From: Alcanivorax sp.
GTDB lineage: Bacteria > Pseudomonadota > Gammaproteobacteria > Pseudomonadales > Alcanivoracaceae
DNA: 64,000 bases
Assembly: GCF_002733835.1 (NCBI RefSeq)
Contig: NZ_NVWY01000009.1
Span: 1-64,000, forward strand
Reading direction: 5' to 3'
Shown: positions 29,046 through 37,942 of the stretch, piece by piece
How positions within the stretch are numbered: the first letter of the stretch is position 1
Layout: each line of letters starts with the position of its first letter
Made by a program: the position numbers and the translations under genes
The notes under the pieces: model-generated
Databases searched by the model: none
What the model was told of the DNA's origin: nothing
Seen by the model: the letters and a program-made list of their open reading frames with translations, nothing else

Positions 29046-29083
29046 CTTCCCGCACACGAGAAGGGCGGGAAGGGGCGTTTTTT
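29046..29083 (+). terminator. Hairpin with T-run between receptor and phytase genes
   Basis: CTTCCCGC (29046-29053) pairs with GCGGGAAG (29065-29072), followed by GGGCG and six T (29078-29083). It may partly terminate receptor transcripts and so lower phytase expression relative to the receptor. The spacing of the T-run from the stem (5 nt) is slightly long. Confidence 0.6.
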
Positions 29084-29108
29084 AAACCTTGTTTTGAGAG
29101 AGTTTTCT

Positions 29109-31064
29109 ATGTCGATGCTCAAGCCGCATGTTTGCTGTGCCGCCTTGTTGATGCTGGCCGTGTTGCCCTTGTCGGGCTGCGGCGATAAGGCGGAAGAATC
29201 CGCCCAGAAGAAAAACCACGCGCAAAGCGATGTGCTGATCGAACCCATGGCGCTGGAGGAAAACATCACCGCGGAGGCGGCCCAGTGGTTGCCATCCCTG
29301 TCGTTCCTGCCCACCGCCGAAATGCTGGTTAGCGATGAAATGAACGGGCTGTTCCTGCTGGACGATAACGGCAAGACGCTGGCGCACCTGCCCGGCGGGT
29401 TCGGTGCGGTGGATCATCGCAGTGATGAGCAGGGGCTGCTGGTGGCGCTGGTGGATGAAAATCGCCAACAGGCCCTGCTGGCTCGCCTGAACGGCGACAA
29501 CCTCAACTGGGAAAAGCGCCACCTGCCGCAGCCTGATTTCAAGATGGATGGACTTTGTCTGCACCGCGATGCCGGGAACAACGACTTCCTGTTCGTGGTG
29601 GGCGAGGAAGGCCTGGGGGAGCAATGGCTGGTGGCTGAAAACGGCCGGATTCTCAAGACACCCAGCAAGGTTCGCAACCTGAGCCTGCCGCCGCAAAGTG
29701 AATATTGTCAGGTGGATGATGGCGTTGAGCGTCTCTATGTAAACGAGGAAAACGTCGGGCTGTGGGTCTACCCGGCGCACCCGGAAGCGGACCTCAGCCG
29801 CGAACCGGTCAGTATCAAGGCGCCCTTCGGGGACATTGAGGGCGCAGCCGCCGCCATGGCGTTGTTGCCGGGCAGCGCTGTGCTGGCGCTGGATCCCAAA
29901 GCCGCGCGTCTGCATCGCTATTTGTACCGCGAGTCGGGCTGGCAGGCGCAGTCACCGCTGTCTCTGGGGGCGCTGGACGAACCGGAGCGGCTGGATGTGC
30001 GTCGCCAGGGTGACACGCTGGAATTGTTGATCCGTGACGATGCCGGTTTGTCCCGGGGCACGCTGGACTGGCAGCCGGACAGCCTGGATGCCCCCGCCGT
30101 GTTGCCGCAGTTGTCGGCCGCGGTCCAAACCGATCCGGTGCCCAGCCTGGGCGATGCCGCCGATGACCCGGCCATCTGGGTTCACCCGCAAGATCCCGGC
30201 AAGAGCCGGGTACTGGGCACCGACAAGCAGGGCGGTCTGGGCAGCTATGACCTGGCCGGCAAACAGGTGCAATACCTGCCAGTGGGCCGCATGAACAATG
30301 TGGATGTACGCAGCGGTTTTGCCCTGGGCGAGCGCACCGTGGATCTGGCAGCGGCCACGAATCGGGATCGCAATAGCATCCAGTATTTCGCCATTGATCG
30401 TGACAGCGGCGAGCTTACCGACCTGGGCGATAGCGCCACGCCGATGACGGAAATCTACGGTTTCTGCATGGCGAAGCAGGGAGAGGAAATTTATGCCATT
30501 GCCAACGACAAGGACGGCACCTTCATTCAGTACCGCCTGAGCGCCCCGCAGGGCGACATGCAGGCCGAAGAGGTACGCCGCTTCAAGGTGGACAGCCAGC
30601 CGGAAGGTTGTGTGGCTGACGATGCCGCCGGGCGCCTGTTCGTGGGCGAGGAAAATGCGGCGGTGTGGGCCCTGCCCCTGAACCCTGCCGAGGATGCCAC
30701 GCTGACGGAAGTCATCTCGGTAGAAGCGCCGTTGATCGAAGCGGATATCGAAGGTATTGCGATCTGGCGTCGCGGTGAGCGGAGCTATCTGGTGATTTCC
30801 AGCCAGGGCAACAACTCCTATGTGGTCACCGACGCCACGCCGCCCTACACGGTGCAGGGCGCTTTCCGCATCGGCCTCAATGCGCAGCGCGGCATTGATG
30901 GCGCCTCGGAAACCGATGGCCTGGAAGTGAGTGCCGCCAATTTCGGTGGTGCCTATGCCGAGGGGTTGCTGGTGGTGCAGGACGGTCGCAAGCGCATGCC
31001 CGAAGGCAACCAGAACTACAAATACGTGCCGTGGGGCGCGGTGCAAGAGGCGTTGGGTCTCTAG
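29109..31064 (+). CDS. Beta-propeller 3-phytase, two-domain lipoprotein
   Basis: A 651-aa phytase that should release phosphate from phytate. The N-terminus is a lipoprotein signal with lipobox LSGC (Cys24). The C-terminal half (about residues 330-650) is the catalytic propeller: DPVPSLGDAADDPAIWVHP, GTDKQGGLGSYDLAGKQVQY, MNNVDVRSGF and ANDKDGTFIQYRL. The N-terminal half is a second, diverged propeller-like domain, as in dual-domain marine phytases. ATG 29109 is preferred over TTG 29094. It lies between a TonB receptor and ExbB-ExbD-TonB genes. Confidence 0.93.
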   Translation: MSMLKPHVCCAALLMLAVLPLSGCGDKAEESAQKKNHAQSDVLIEPMALEENITAEAAQWLPSLSFLPTAEMLVSDEMNGLFLLDDNGKTLAHLPGGFGAVDHRSDEQGLLVALVDENRQQALLARLNGDNLNWEKRHLPQPDFKMDGLCLHRDAGNNDFLFVVGEEGLGEQWLVAENGRILKTPSKVRNLSLPPQSEYCQVDDGVERLYVNEENVGLWVYPAHPEADLSREPVSIKAPFGDIEGAAAAMALLPGSAVLALDPKAARLHRYLYRESGWQAQSPLSLGALDEPERLDVRRQGDTLELLIRDDAGLSRGTLDWQPDSLDAPAVLPQLSAAVQTDPVPSLGDAADDPAIWVHPQDPGKSRVLGTDKQGGLGSYDLAGKQVQYLPVGRMNNVDVRSGFALGERTVDLAAATNRDRNSIQYFAIDRDSGELTDLGDSATPMTEIYGFCMAKQGEEIYAIANDKDGTFIQYRLSAPQGDMQAEEVRRFKVDSQPEGCVADDAAGRLFVGEENAAVWALPLNPAEDATLTEVISVEAPLIEADIEGIAIWRRGERSYLVISSQGNNSYVVTDATPPYTVQGAFRIGLNAQRGIDGASETDGLEVSAANFGGAYAEGLLVVQDGRKRMPEGNQNYKYVPWGAVQEALGL

Positions 31065-31067
31065 GCG

Positions 31068-31093
31068 TCGGACCTCCGACGTCAGAGGTCCGA
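31068..31093. repeat. Perfect 9-bp hairpin after the phytase gene
   Basis: TCGGACCTC (31068-31076) and GAGGTCCGA (31085-31093) are perfect inverses with an 8-nt loop. There is no T-run, so termination is uncertain; it may instead stabilise the 3' end of the phytase mRNA. GCGTCGGACC also resembles the GACGCC repeat family. Confidence 0.5.
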
Positions 31094-31103
31094 TCGCTCA
31101 AGC

Positions 31104-31121
31104 ATGACATTTTTCTGACAT
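31104..31121 (+). promoter_or_regulatory. PHO-box-like direct repeat upstream of exbB
   Basis: ATGACAT (31104-31110), a TTTT spacer and CTGACAT (31115-31121) reproduce the PHO-box layout of two 7-bp repeats with a 4-bp AT spacer. The halves match the CTGTCAT consensus at 5 and 6 of 7. The site ends 24 nt before the exbB start, which leaves little room for a -10 box and leader; this weakens the call unless translation starts at a later ATG. Confidence 0.5.
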
Positions 31122-31145
31122 GGCAGTTTGATACAGGTATTCGAT

Positions 31146-31877
31146 ATGCATTCAACGATGAACGACATGACGATCTGGGGGCTGGTCAGCGACGCCAGTC
31201 TGGTGGTCCAGGCGGTCATGCTGGTGCTGGTGCTGGCGTCGGTGGGCAGCTGGTGTGTGATTGTGCTGCGCCATCTGGCCATGCGCCGCGGGGAAAAGCA
31301 CCAGAAACAGTTCCTGGCCACGTTCCGTGGTGAAGACAATCTGGACTCCCTGGCGCAACTGCCCGTGCCCGGCCATCGCCAGGCCGCCCTGCAAACCCTG
31401 TTCAATGCCGGTTATGCCGAATACCAGTTGTTGTACGGCGACTGGGACGCCAGCCCGGCCTCGGTGCAGGAAGGGGTGGAGCGGGTCATGCAGGGGGTGA
31501 TCTCGGAACAGGAAGCAGATCTGGAAGCGGGGCTTTCCTTCCTCGCCACGGTGGGGTCGGTGAGCCCCTATATCGGTTTGTTCGGCACCGTCTGGGGGAT
31601 CATGAATTCCTTTATCGGTTTGTCCCAGGTGCAGCAGGCCACCCTGTCCACGGTGGCCCCGGGCATCGCTGAGGCCCTGATCGCCACCGCCATCGGCCTG
31701 TTCGCGGCCATTCCTGCGGTAATTGCCTACAACCGCCTGTCCGCTCGCGGCCAGCGGTTGATCGCTGGCAGCTACGCTTTCGGTACGGAACTGCAGCAAC
31801 GCCTGCACCGGCTTCTGTACGGCAAGCGTAACGGCAGGCCACAGGAAGAGGGAGCGGGGCAGAGGAAAGCGTCATGA
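31146..31877 (+). CDS. ExbB/TolQ-type proton channel protein
   Basis: A 243-aa inner membrane protein of the MotA/TolQ/ExbB family that harvests the proton gradient for TonB. Three transmembrane segments are visible (about residues 16-38, 135-160, 170-190). Family motifs are FLATVGSVSPYIGLFGTVWG and IMNSFIGL with APGIAEALIATAIGLFAAIPA. It overlaps exbD by 4 nt. ATG 31146 is favoured; ATGs at 31158 and 31167 are possible. This is a dedicated energising unit for the phytate-linked receptor, not the cell-division Tol system, judging by tonB next door. Confidence 0.9.
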   Translation: MHSTMNDMTIWGLVSDASLVVQAVMLVLVLASVGSWCVIVLRHLAMRRGEKHQKQFLATFRGEDNLDSLAQLPVPGHRQAALQTLFNAGYAEYQLLYGDWDASPASVQEGVERVMQGVISEQEADLEAGLSFLATVGSVSPYIGLFGTVWGIMNSFIGLSQVQQATLSTVAPGIAEALIATAIGLFAAIPAVIAYNRLSARGQRLIAGSYAFGTELQQRLHRLLYGKRNGRPQEEGAGQRKAS

Positions 31878-32317
31878 AGCCCCCAGCTCACAAGCACCCG
31901 CAAAAGGCCGAAATGAATGTGGTGCCCTACATCGACGTGATGCTGGTGTTGCTGGTGATCTTCATGGTCACCGCGCCCATGCTCACCCAGGGCGTGACGA
32001 TCGAACTGCCCAAGGTGGAAGCCGAGGCGCTGCCCCAGGACAACGAGCAGAAAATTCTAACCCTGTCGGTCAAGAACGATGGCAGCTTTTACTGGAATCT
32101 GGGCGACGACCTGGATATCCGTGGCGAGACCGGCAACGCCGCTGACGTGGATGCCATGGTCGACCAGGTCGGTGCCATCGTGGCAGGCGAAGAGCGCGTG
32201 CAGGTGTATATCCGTGCCGATGAAGATGCGATGTACAGCATGGTGGTGGCGGGAATGGCGGCCCTGCAAAAGGCGGGGGTGACCCAGCTCGGGCTGATTA
32301 CCGAGGCGCCACAATGA
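31874..32317 (+). CDS. ExbD/TolR-type protein
   Basis: A 147-aa protein with a single N-terminal transmembrane helix and a periplasmic domain. The family motif MNVVPYIDVMLVLLVIFM contains the conserved proton-carrying Asp. The C-terminal YSMVVAGMAALQKAGVTQLG is also typical. It overlaps exbB and tonB by 4 nt each, so the three are one translationally coupled unit. TolR is closer in places than ExbD, but the partner tonB indicates a TonB function. Confidence 0.9.
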   Translation: MKPPAHKHPQKAEMNVVPYIDVMLVLLVIFMVTAPMLTQGVTIELPKVEAEALPQDNEQKILTLSVKNDGSFYWNLGDDLDIRGETGNAADVDAMVDQVGAIVAGEERVQVYIRADEDAMYSMVVAGMAALQKAGVTQLGLITEAPQ

Positions 32318-33054
32318 CCGCTGCTGTTTATCATTTGCCGGATGATGTGTCGGTGCAGCGCCGTCAGCGCTGGCTGGCGGTGGGCCTCAGTGTCCTGCTG
32401 CACGGTTTGCTGGCGCTGTTTCTGCTGGGCAACCGGATGTCGACACCGCCGCCACCCCCGCAGATCCAGACCCTGGAAACCCGGCTGATCACCCTGCCGC
32501 CGCCGCCCGAGAAGGTGCCGCCGGCGCCTGCACCGGAACCGGTGGTGGAAAAACCGAAACCGAAGCCCGAACCAAAACCCGAGCCGAAACCGAAAAAGGC
32601 GGATGTGGCCTGGGAGCGGCCTGAGCCGGAACCAAAGCCTGAACCGGACCCTGAGCCCGAACCGGAACCGGTGTCGGAGCTGGAAACACCGGCACGGCCA
32701 CAACAAGAAGTGGCGGAGACAGCGGCGGCGGAACCCGCGCCCCCGGCCTTTGTGCCGGAGCAGGTGGCGGCCAGTGATCTGCAGAGCAGCTACCGGCCAT
32801 TAAGCAAGGCGCCACCGGATTATCCACGCCGGGCCCTGATGCGCGATGTAGAAGGCGATTGCACCGTGACTTACACAGTCAACAAGGCGGGCAAGGTGGA
32901 AGAGCTGGCGGTGGTGAAAGGGGACTGCCACCCCTTGTTCGAGAGATCCTCTCTTGCGGCGGCACGGCAGTTTCGTTACAGCCCGCACAAGATTGATGGC
33001 AAGGCGGTGGCAGTAACCGGCGTGCGTAACACCTTTCACTACAAGCTGCGCTGA
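32314..33054 (+). CDS. tonB: TonB energy transducer
   Basis: A 246-aa protein with a single N-terminal transmembrane segment (about residues 22-40) and a long Pro/Lys/Glu-rich spacer (about residues 45-130, rich in PEPKPEP repeats) that spans the periplasm. The C-terminal TonB domain has PPDYPRRALMRDVEGDCTVT and AARQFRYSPHKIDGKAV, and ends HYKLR. It contacts the TonB box of outer membrane receptors. It is probably dedicated to the phytase-associated receptor encoded upstream, although it may serve other receptors. Confidence 0.92.
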   Translation: MTAAVYHLPDDVSVQRRQRWLAVGLSVLLHGLLALFLLGNRMSTPPPPPQIQTLETRLITLPPPPEKVPPAPAPEPVVEKPKPKPEPKPEPKPKKADVAWERPEPEPKPEPDPEPEPEPVSELETPARPQQEVAETAAAEPAPPAFVPEQVAASDLQSSYRPLSKAPPDYPRRALMRDVEGDCTVTYTVNKAGKVEELAVVKGDCHPLFERSSLAAARQFRYSPHKIDGKAVAVTGVRNTFHYKLR

Positions 33055-33142
33055 TCGCGCACCCTGCCACGCAGCAGGCTTCACGCAACAGGGCAAACGA
33101 TGAGCAGCCGAAAAGCGTGCGGTATTTACATCAGGAATAACC

Positions 33143-35104
33143 ATGAAAACACTGCGTCAACAACACGATGATTTTCACGAAGCACTGGAAGCCCAGGGTG
33201 ATATGTCGGTGAACCCGTCCGCCAATCCGTCGCTGAATGACGTGATTCGTCTGCGCCGGCGAGGCTTTCTGAAAGGCACGCTGGGGTTGGCCGCCACCGG
33301 CTTCCTGGGTGGGGCTCTGACAGCCTGTTCGTCCGACACCGGCAAGACCGCACCGGGCTTCAAGGGGATCCCCATCCAGACGGCCACGGATTTCGACACC
33401 GTGCGGGTGCCGCCGGGCTATACCGCCAGGCCGTTTTTCTCCTGGGGGGATGCGGTGCTGGCGCAGGCACCGGCCTGGCGGGCGGATGCCGGGAATGACT
33501 GGCGCGAGCAGCTTATGCAGGCTGGCCAGAACAACGATGGCATGCATTTCTTTCCGTTCCCGGGCAACCCTAACCGTCACGGCCTGCTGGTGGTCAACCA
33601 CGAGTATGTGAACCCCACCCTGCACCGGGACGGCTTCGAGGACGTCGATGGTAAACGGCCCCTGGCCCAGGTGCGCAAGGAACAGGCCGCCCATGGCGTC
33701 AGTGTGATCGAGATCCAGAAGGATGAGGCCGGACAGTGGCAGCGGGTGATGCCGTCGCGCTGGAATCGACGCATTTCCGGCCTCACCGAGATGGAAATCC
33801 GCGGCCCGCTGGCCGGTCATGGGCTGATGAAAACCGTGGCCGACCCGGATGGCAAGACCGTGATCGGCACCCTCAACAACTGTTCCATGGGCGTTACACC
33901 CTGGGGCACCTATCTGGCCTGCGAAGAAAACTGGCATGACTATTTCGTCAACCGGGATAGCGAGGATCAACGGGTGTCCCACCGCCGTTACGGTATTGGC
34001 GAGGGCGAACGGGCGGATAAATATGCCTGGAATACGGCGGAGCCGCGCTTCGATGCCACCTTTGATGAAACGCAAGCGTTCGGCGGTTATCTGCAAGAGC
34101 CCCATCGCTATGGCTGGGTGGTGGAAATCGACCCTTTCGACCCGGAATCCAACCCGATCAAGCGCACCGCCTTTGGCCGTTTCTGCCGCGAATGCTGCAC
34201 CGCCTCACTGGGTGAGGATGGCCGCCTGGCGTTTTACTCCGGCGATGATTCCCGTGGCGAATACCTGTACAAGTTTGTGCCGGAAGGTCGCTATATCGAG
34301 GGCGACCGGGAGCACAACCGTCACCTGCTCGACAGTGGCACCCTCTATGTGGCGCGTTTCGATGGCGATGGCAGCGGTGTTTGGCTGCCACTGGTGCACG
34401 GTGAAAACGGGCTGACAGACGCTAACGGCTTTGCCGATCAGGGTGAGGTACTGGTCAATGCCCGTGCCGCCGCCGACCGGCTGGGAGCGACGACTATGGA
34501 CCGCCCGGAGTGGGTGGCCGTGGACCCGAACAGTCGTGAGGTCTATGCCACTCTTACCAATAACTACAAGCGTGGCCACGCCCATCCCATTAATGCCGCC
34601 AATCCTCGCCACGACAATCATCATGGCCAGATCATTCGCTGGCGCGAACAAAACGCGGACCCCACCGCCACCCGGTTCACCTGGGATCTGTTTCTGCTCG
34701 CCGGCGAAGCGCAGGACAGCAGGGATGAAAACGGTAAGCTATTTCCCGATCATCTGACCGGCACTATCAATGGCGATCTCTTTTCCTCGCCGGACGGGCT
34801 GGCCTTTGACGCAAGCGGGCGGCTGTGGATCGAAACCGACTACGACGACCGGGATCCGTTGATGAAAAACATGGGCTGCAACCAGCTACTCTGTGCCGAC
34901 CCGCAAAGCCGGCAAGTACGCCGTTTTCTGGTAGGGCCCCGTGGTTGCGAAATCACCGGCATCACCTTCACTCCGGACCAGCGCACCCTGTGGGTCAACA
35001 TCCAGCACCCAAAAATCAGCTACCCGGCCAGCGACGGCACTACTCGCCCGCGCTCCACCACGGTGGTGATTAGCAAGGGTGATGGGGGAGTGGTGGGGAC
35101 ATGA
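33143..35104 (+). CDS. PhoX-family phosphatase (DUF839), Tat-exported
   Basis: A 653-aa phosphatase. A twin-arginine signal RRRGFLKG (residues 38-45) is followed by a hydrophobic stretch ending TACSS, so it is exported folded. The iron/calcium centre is suggested by NNCSMGVTPWGTYLACEENW, with the metal-ligand Cys in NNCS of the PhoX type, and by GRFCRECCTAS holding the conserved acidic ligand. Late motifs NNYKRG and SSPDGLAFDASGRLWIETD fit the family. The CRECC cluster is unusual. It follows tonB by 88 nt and completes an organic-phosphate scavenging island. Confidence 0.92.
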   Translation: MKTLRQQHDDFHEALEAQGDMSVNPSANPSLNDVIRLRRRGFLKGTLGLAATGFLGGALTACSSDTGKTAPGFKGIPIQTATDFDTVRVPPGYTARPFFSWGDAVLAQAPAWRADAGNDWREQLMQAGQNNDGMHFFPFPGNPNRHGLLVVNHEYVNPTLHRDGFEDVDGKRPLAQVRKEQAAHGVSVIEIQKDEAGQWQRVMPSRWNRRISGLTEMEIRGPLAGHGLMKTVADPDGKTVIGTLNNCSMGVTPWGTYLACEENWHDYFVNRDSEDQRVSHRRYGIGEGERADKYAWNTAEPRFDATFDETQAFGGYLQEPHRYGWVVEIDPFDPESNPIKRTAFGRFCRECCTASLGEDGRLAFYSGDDSRGEYLYKFVPEGRYIEGDREHNRHLLDSGTLYVARFDGDGSGVWLPLVHGENGLTDANGFADQGEVLVNARAAADRLGATTMDRPEWVAVDPNSREVYATLTNNYKRGHAHPINAANPRHDNHHGQIIRWREQNADPTATRFTWDLFLLAGEAQDSRDENGKLFPDHLTGTINGDLFSSPDGLAFDASGRLWIETDYDDRDPLMKNMGCNQLLCADPQSRQVRRFLVGPRGCEITGITFTPDQRTLWVNIQHPKISYPASDGTTRPRSTTVVISKGDGGVVGT

Positions 35105-35105
35105 A

Positions 35106-35258
35106 TTAATAATGAATCATGAATAATTAATAGTTCGCGAGATCGGTTTTGGGTATTTCAAACGCAAGAGGCCGCGCCCATCCTCCGGGCGCGGCCTCTT
35201 GCGTGTAACGACATCGCGTGACGCATAATCGCGTAGTTATTCATTATTAACTATCAAT
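35106..35258. repeat. Palindromic intergenic element with AT-rich inverted flanks (copy A)
   Basis: An 18-bp perfect stem, ACGCAAGAGGCCGCGCCC (35162-35179) and its inverse (35187-35204), sits between AT-rich flanks: TTAATAATGAAT...AATTAATAGTT on the left and AGTTATTCATTATTAACTAT on the right, which are inverted. The core GCAAGAGGCCGCGCCC recurs at 53731-53746. It lies between the convergent phoX and oxidoreductase genes and probably works as a bidirectional terminator. No coding sequence is seen. Confidence 0.75.
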
Positions 35259-35264
35259 TGCCTT

Positions 35265-36275
35265 TCACCCCCACCCCGCCAACACCAACTTGCCAATCGT
35301 TTGCCCGCTCTCCAGCCGCCGGTGGGCTTCTTTCAGGTTGGCGGCATTGATGGTGCCGAGCCCCTCACTGACGGTGCTCTGGATTTTGCCTTGATCCACC
35401 AGTGCGCTGAGTTGGGTGAGGATGTTGCCCTGGCGTTGCATGTCCGTGGCGAACATGGCGCGGGTGAACATGAATTCCCAGCTGAAACGGGCGCTTTTGG
35501 CTTTCAGGGGATTCAGGTCCAGGGGCGCGCGGGCATCGACAATGGCGCAGATGCCGCCGAACGGGGCCACGGCCTGGCAGGCCGTGGCCCAATAGTCGTC
35601 CAGATTCTGGGTGATGAAGATGCCATCAATCTGCGGGCAACCAATGGCTTCCAGCTGTGGTAGCAATGGCTTGCGGTAGTCCACCATGTGATGGGCGCCG
35701 AGGCTTTGGCACCAGTTGGCAGAGGTTTCCCGGCCTGCGGTGGCAATGACCTTGAGGCCAAAGTGGTGGGCGGCCAGCTGAATGGCGATGGAGCCCACGC
35801 CGCCGGCACCACCGATCACCAGCAAATTTTTCCCTTCACATTCACCGGGCTGAAAGCCGAGTTGATCTTCCAGAGCCTCCCATGCAGTGAGCGCTGTGAG
35901 TGGTAATGCGGCGGCCTCCTGCATGCCCAGACTGTCCGGTTTTTTTGCCACCAGGCGTTCGTCAACGCATTGATGCTGAGCGTTGCTGCCCTGGCGTTGC
36001 ACGGCGCCGGCGTACCAGACCCGATCGCCAGCCTGGAAGTTTTCCACTTCCGCGCCCACCGCTTCCACCACACCGGCGGCATCAAACCCCAGCACCCGGT
36101 AACCGGGTTGTTCCAGGGGGCGCTGGCGCAGTTTGGTGTCAATCGGATTGACGGAGACGGCCTGCACGGCCACCAGCAGATCCCGCGGGCCGGGTGCGGG
36201 CAGGTCCAGCTGGATGTCCTCCAGGGCGTGAACATCCTCGATGGCTCTGGGCTGGTTGAATCCAATGGCTTTCAT
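35265..36275 (-). CDS. Zinc-type alcohol dehydrogenase family / quinone oxidoreductase-like protein
   Basis: A 336-aa cytosolic medium-chain reductase of the TIGR02817 group. The substrate domain shows VQAVSVNPIDTKLR and VLGFDAAGVVEAVG; the NAD(P)H-binding Rossmann motif is LVIGGAGGVGSIAIQLA. The structural-zinc cysteines of classical ADHs are absent, so it is more like quinone oxidoreductases. ATG 36275 is the only start consistent with the conserved MKAIGF opening. It is divergent from the amidase (151 bp gap). The substrate is unknown. Confidence 0.9.
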   Translation of the reverse strand: MKAIGFNQPRAIEDVHALEDIQLDLPAPGPRDLLVAVQAVSVNPIDTKLRQRPLEQPGYRVLGFDAAGVVEAVGAEVENFQAGDRVWYAGAVQRQGSNAQHQCVDERLVAKKPDSLGMQEAAALPLTALTAWEALEDQLGFQPGECEGKNLLVIGGAGGVGSIAIQLAAHHFGLKVIATAGRETSANWCQSLGAHHMVDYRKPLLPQLEAIGCPQIDGIFITQNLDDYWATACQAVAPFGGICAIVDARAPLDLNPLKAKSARFSWEFMFTRAMFATDMQRQGNILTQLSALVDQGKIQSTVSEGLGTINAANLKEAHRRLESGQTIGKLVLAGWG

Positions 36276-36426
36276 GCAGGCTCCCTCACAGTTCGACAAC
36301 GTATTCCCACAAGTGCTGGTTGCCACGATTTGGCACACTTGGCTGGGCAGACTATGCCACAGTATGGCTTTATCGTCTGGCGGCAGATCATCGCCAGCGC
36401 TTCGGGACAGCAAAAGGGAGAGCACA

Positions 36427-37911
36427 ATGAAGTTTGAAGAATACCGCCGGTTTGATGCCATTGGGCTTGCCGATTTGGTGACACGGGGGGAGGTCACGGC
36501 GGCGGAATTACTGGAGCTGGCGATTGCCCGTGCCGAGGCGGTGAATCCGCAATTGAATGGTTTGATCATCCCGTTGTACGACATGGCCCGAAAACAGGCC
36601 ACGGGGCCCTTGAGCGGACCGCTGGCGGGTGTGCCCATGCTGGTAAAGGATCTGTTCCAGGAAATCGGCGGTGCGCCCAGCTATCAGGGTAATAAGGCGC
36701 GCAAGGCCAGCGATGTCCATGCACAACGAGATTCCACTCTGGTGGCGCGCTGGAAGCAGGGCGGGCTGGTCCCGTTTGGTCGTACCAATACCCCGGAGTT
36801 TGGCGCCAAGGGCATTACCGAGCCGGATTCGTTCGGGCCGGCACGCAACCCCTGGAACCCGGACCATACTCCCGGTGGCTCTTCCGGTGGCTCGGCAGCC
36901 ATGGTCGCTGCGGGCGTGGTCCCGGTGGCCGGCGCCAACGATGGCGGCGGCAGCATTCGGATTCCGGCTGCCTGCTGTGGCCTGTTCGGTCTCAAGCCGG
37001 GCCGTGGGCGCACCCCCTGGGGGCCGGAATTCACGGAGGCCATGCACGGGATCGCCGTTAACCACGTACTCACCCGTAGCGTCCGCGACAGCGCGCTGCT
37101 GCTGGATATTGCCCAGGGCGACGAGCGCGGCAGCCTGTTTCAGATTGCCCCGCCAAAGCAGGCTTACGCCCTGTCTGCGGCCAGCCGCCCAGGCAAATTA
37201 CGCATCGGCTTTTCCACCCGCTCGCCGCTGGGTACCGATGTGGATCCGGAAGCGATCCGGGCGGTGGAGAAAACCGTGGCGTTGTTGCGGGACCTGGGCC
37301 ACGAAGTGATTGATGCCGAGCCGCAGATGGACGCCAAACAGATGTGCATGGACTGGCTGTCGGTCTGGTTTGGTCAGTGTGCTGCCGAAGTGGATGAGGT
37401 GAAGGCTATTACCGGTTGCGGTGATGAAGGCTTCGAGTTGGATACCCTGGCCATTGCGGCTTTTGGTCGCGCCACCCCGGCCCATGAATACGTGAAGTGC
37501 CAGACCCGCTGGCAACAGTACATGATCGCCATGGATGCCTTCCTGGAGCAGTACGATTTCTGGCTCACCCCCACCCTGGCCATGCCCCCTGCAGCTATTG
37601 GTGCCATGGCGACGCCGCCGTGGCAGCAGACCGCGTTGAAGATGTTGCTCAAGGTGGGCGGGGAAAAACTGTTGATGAAAACCGGCATGATCGAGCAGAT
37701 GGCCATGGAGAATTTCAAATACATGCCCTTTACCCAGTTCGCCAACGTGACCGGGGTGCCGGCCATGTCTGTGCCCTTGCACTGGTGCCAGAACGGTTTG
37801 CCGCTGGGCTCCCAGTTTGTCGGTGGCCACGGCGATGAAGGCAAGCTGCTGGCGCTGGCCGCGCAGCTGGAAGCCGCGGCGCCCTGGTTTGATAAAACGC
37901 CGGACGCATGA
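36427..37911 (+). CDS. Amidase signature family hydrolase
   Basis: A 494-aa amidase with the Lys-cisSer-Ser triad. Lys74 lies in MLVKDLF, the cis-Ser in TPGGSSGGSAA (about residue 152) and the nucleophile Ser176 in NDGGGSIRIPA. The ACCGLFGLKPGRGR that follows is typical. It hydrolyses an unknown amide. It could act on fatty amides or peptides; it is not a GatA subunit because no gatB/C is present. It is divergent from the oxidoreductase. Confidence 0.92.
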   Translation: MKFEEYRRFDAIGLADLVTRGEVTAAELLELAIARAEAVNPQLNGLIIPLYDMARKQATGPLSGPLAGVPMLVKDLFQEIGGAPSYQGNKARKASDVHAQRDSTLVARWKQGGLVPFGRTNTPEFGAKGITEPDSFGPARNPWNPDHTPGGSSGGSAAMVAAGVVPVAGANDGGGSIRIPAACCGLFGLKPGRGRTPWGPEFTEAMHGIAVNHVLTRSVRDSALLLDIAQGDERGSLFQIAPPKQAYALSAASRPGKLRIGFSTRSPLGTDVDPEAIRAVEKTVALLRDLGHEVIDAEPQMDAKQMCMDWLSVWFGQCAAEVDEVKAITGCGDEGFELDTLAIAAFGRATPAHEYVKCQTRWQQYMIAMDAFLEQYDFWLTPTLAMPPAAIGAMATPPWQQTALKMLLKVGGEKLLMKTGMIEQMAMENFKYMPFTQFANVTGVPAMSVPLHWCQNGLPLGSQFVGGHGDEGKLLALAAQLEAAAPWFDKTPDA

Positions 37912-37942
37912 GGCCAGACGCCCGACGTTTGGAGGGGCGGTT

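Noticed and set aside
27802-29055. 417-codon minus-strand open frame opposite the TonB-dependent receptor
   Set aside because: Antisense shadow of the receptor barrel, crossing its stop codon and terminator; no homology.
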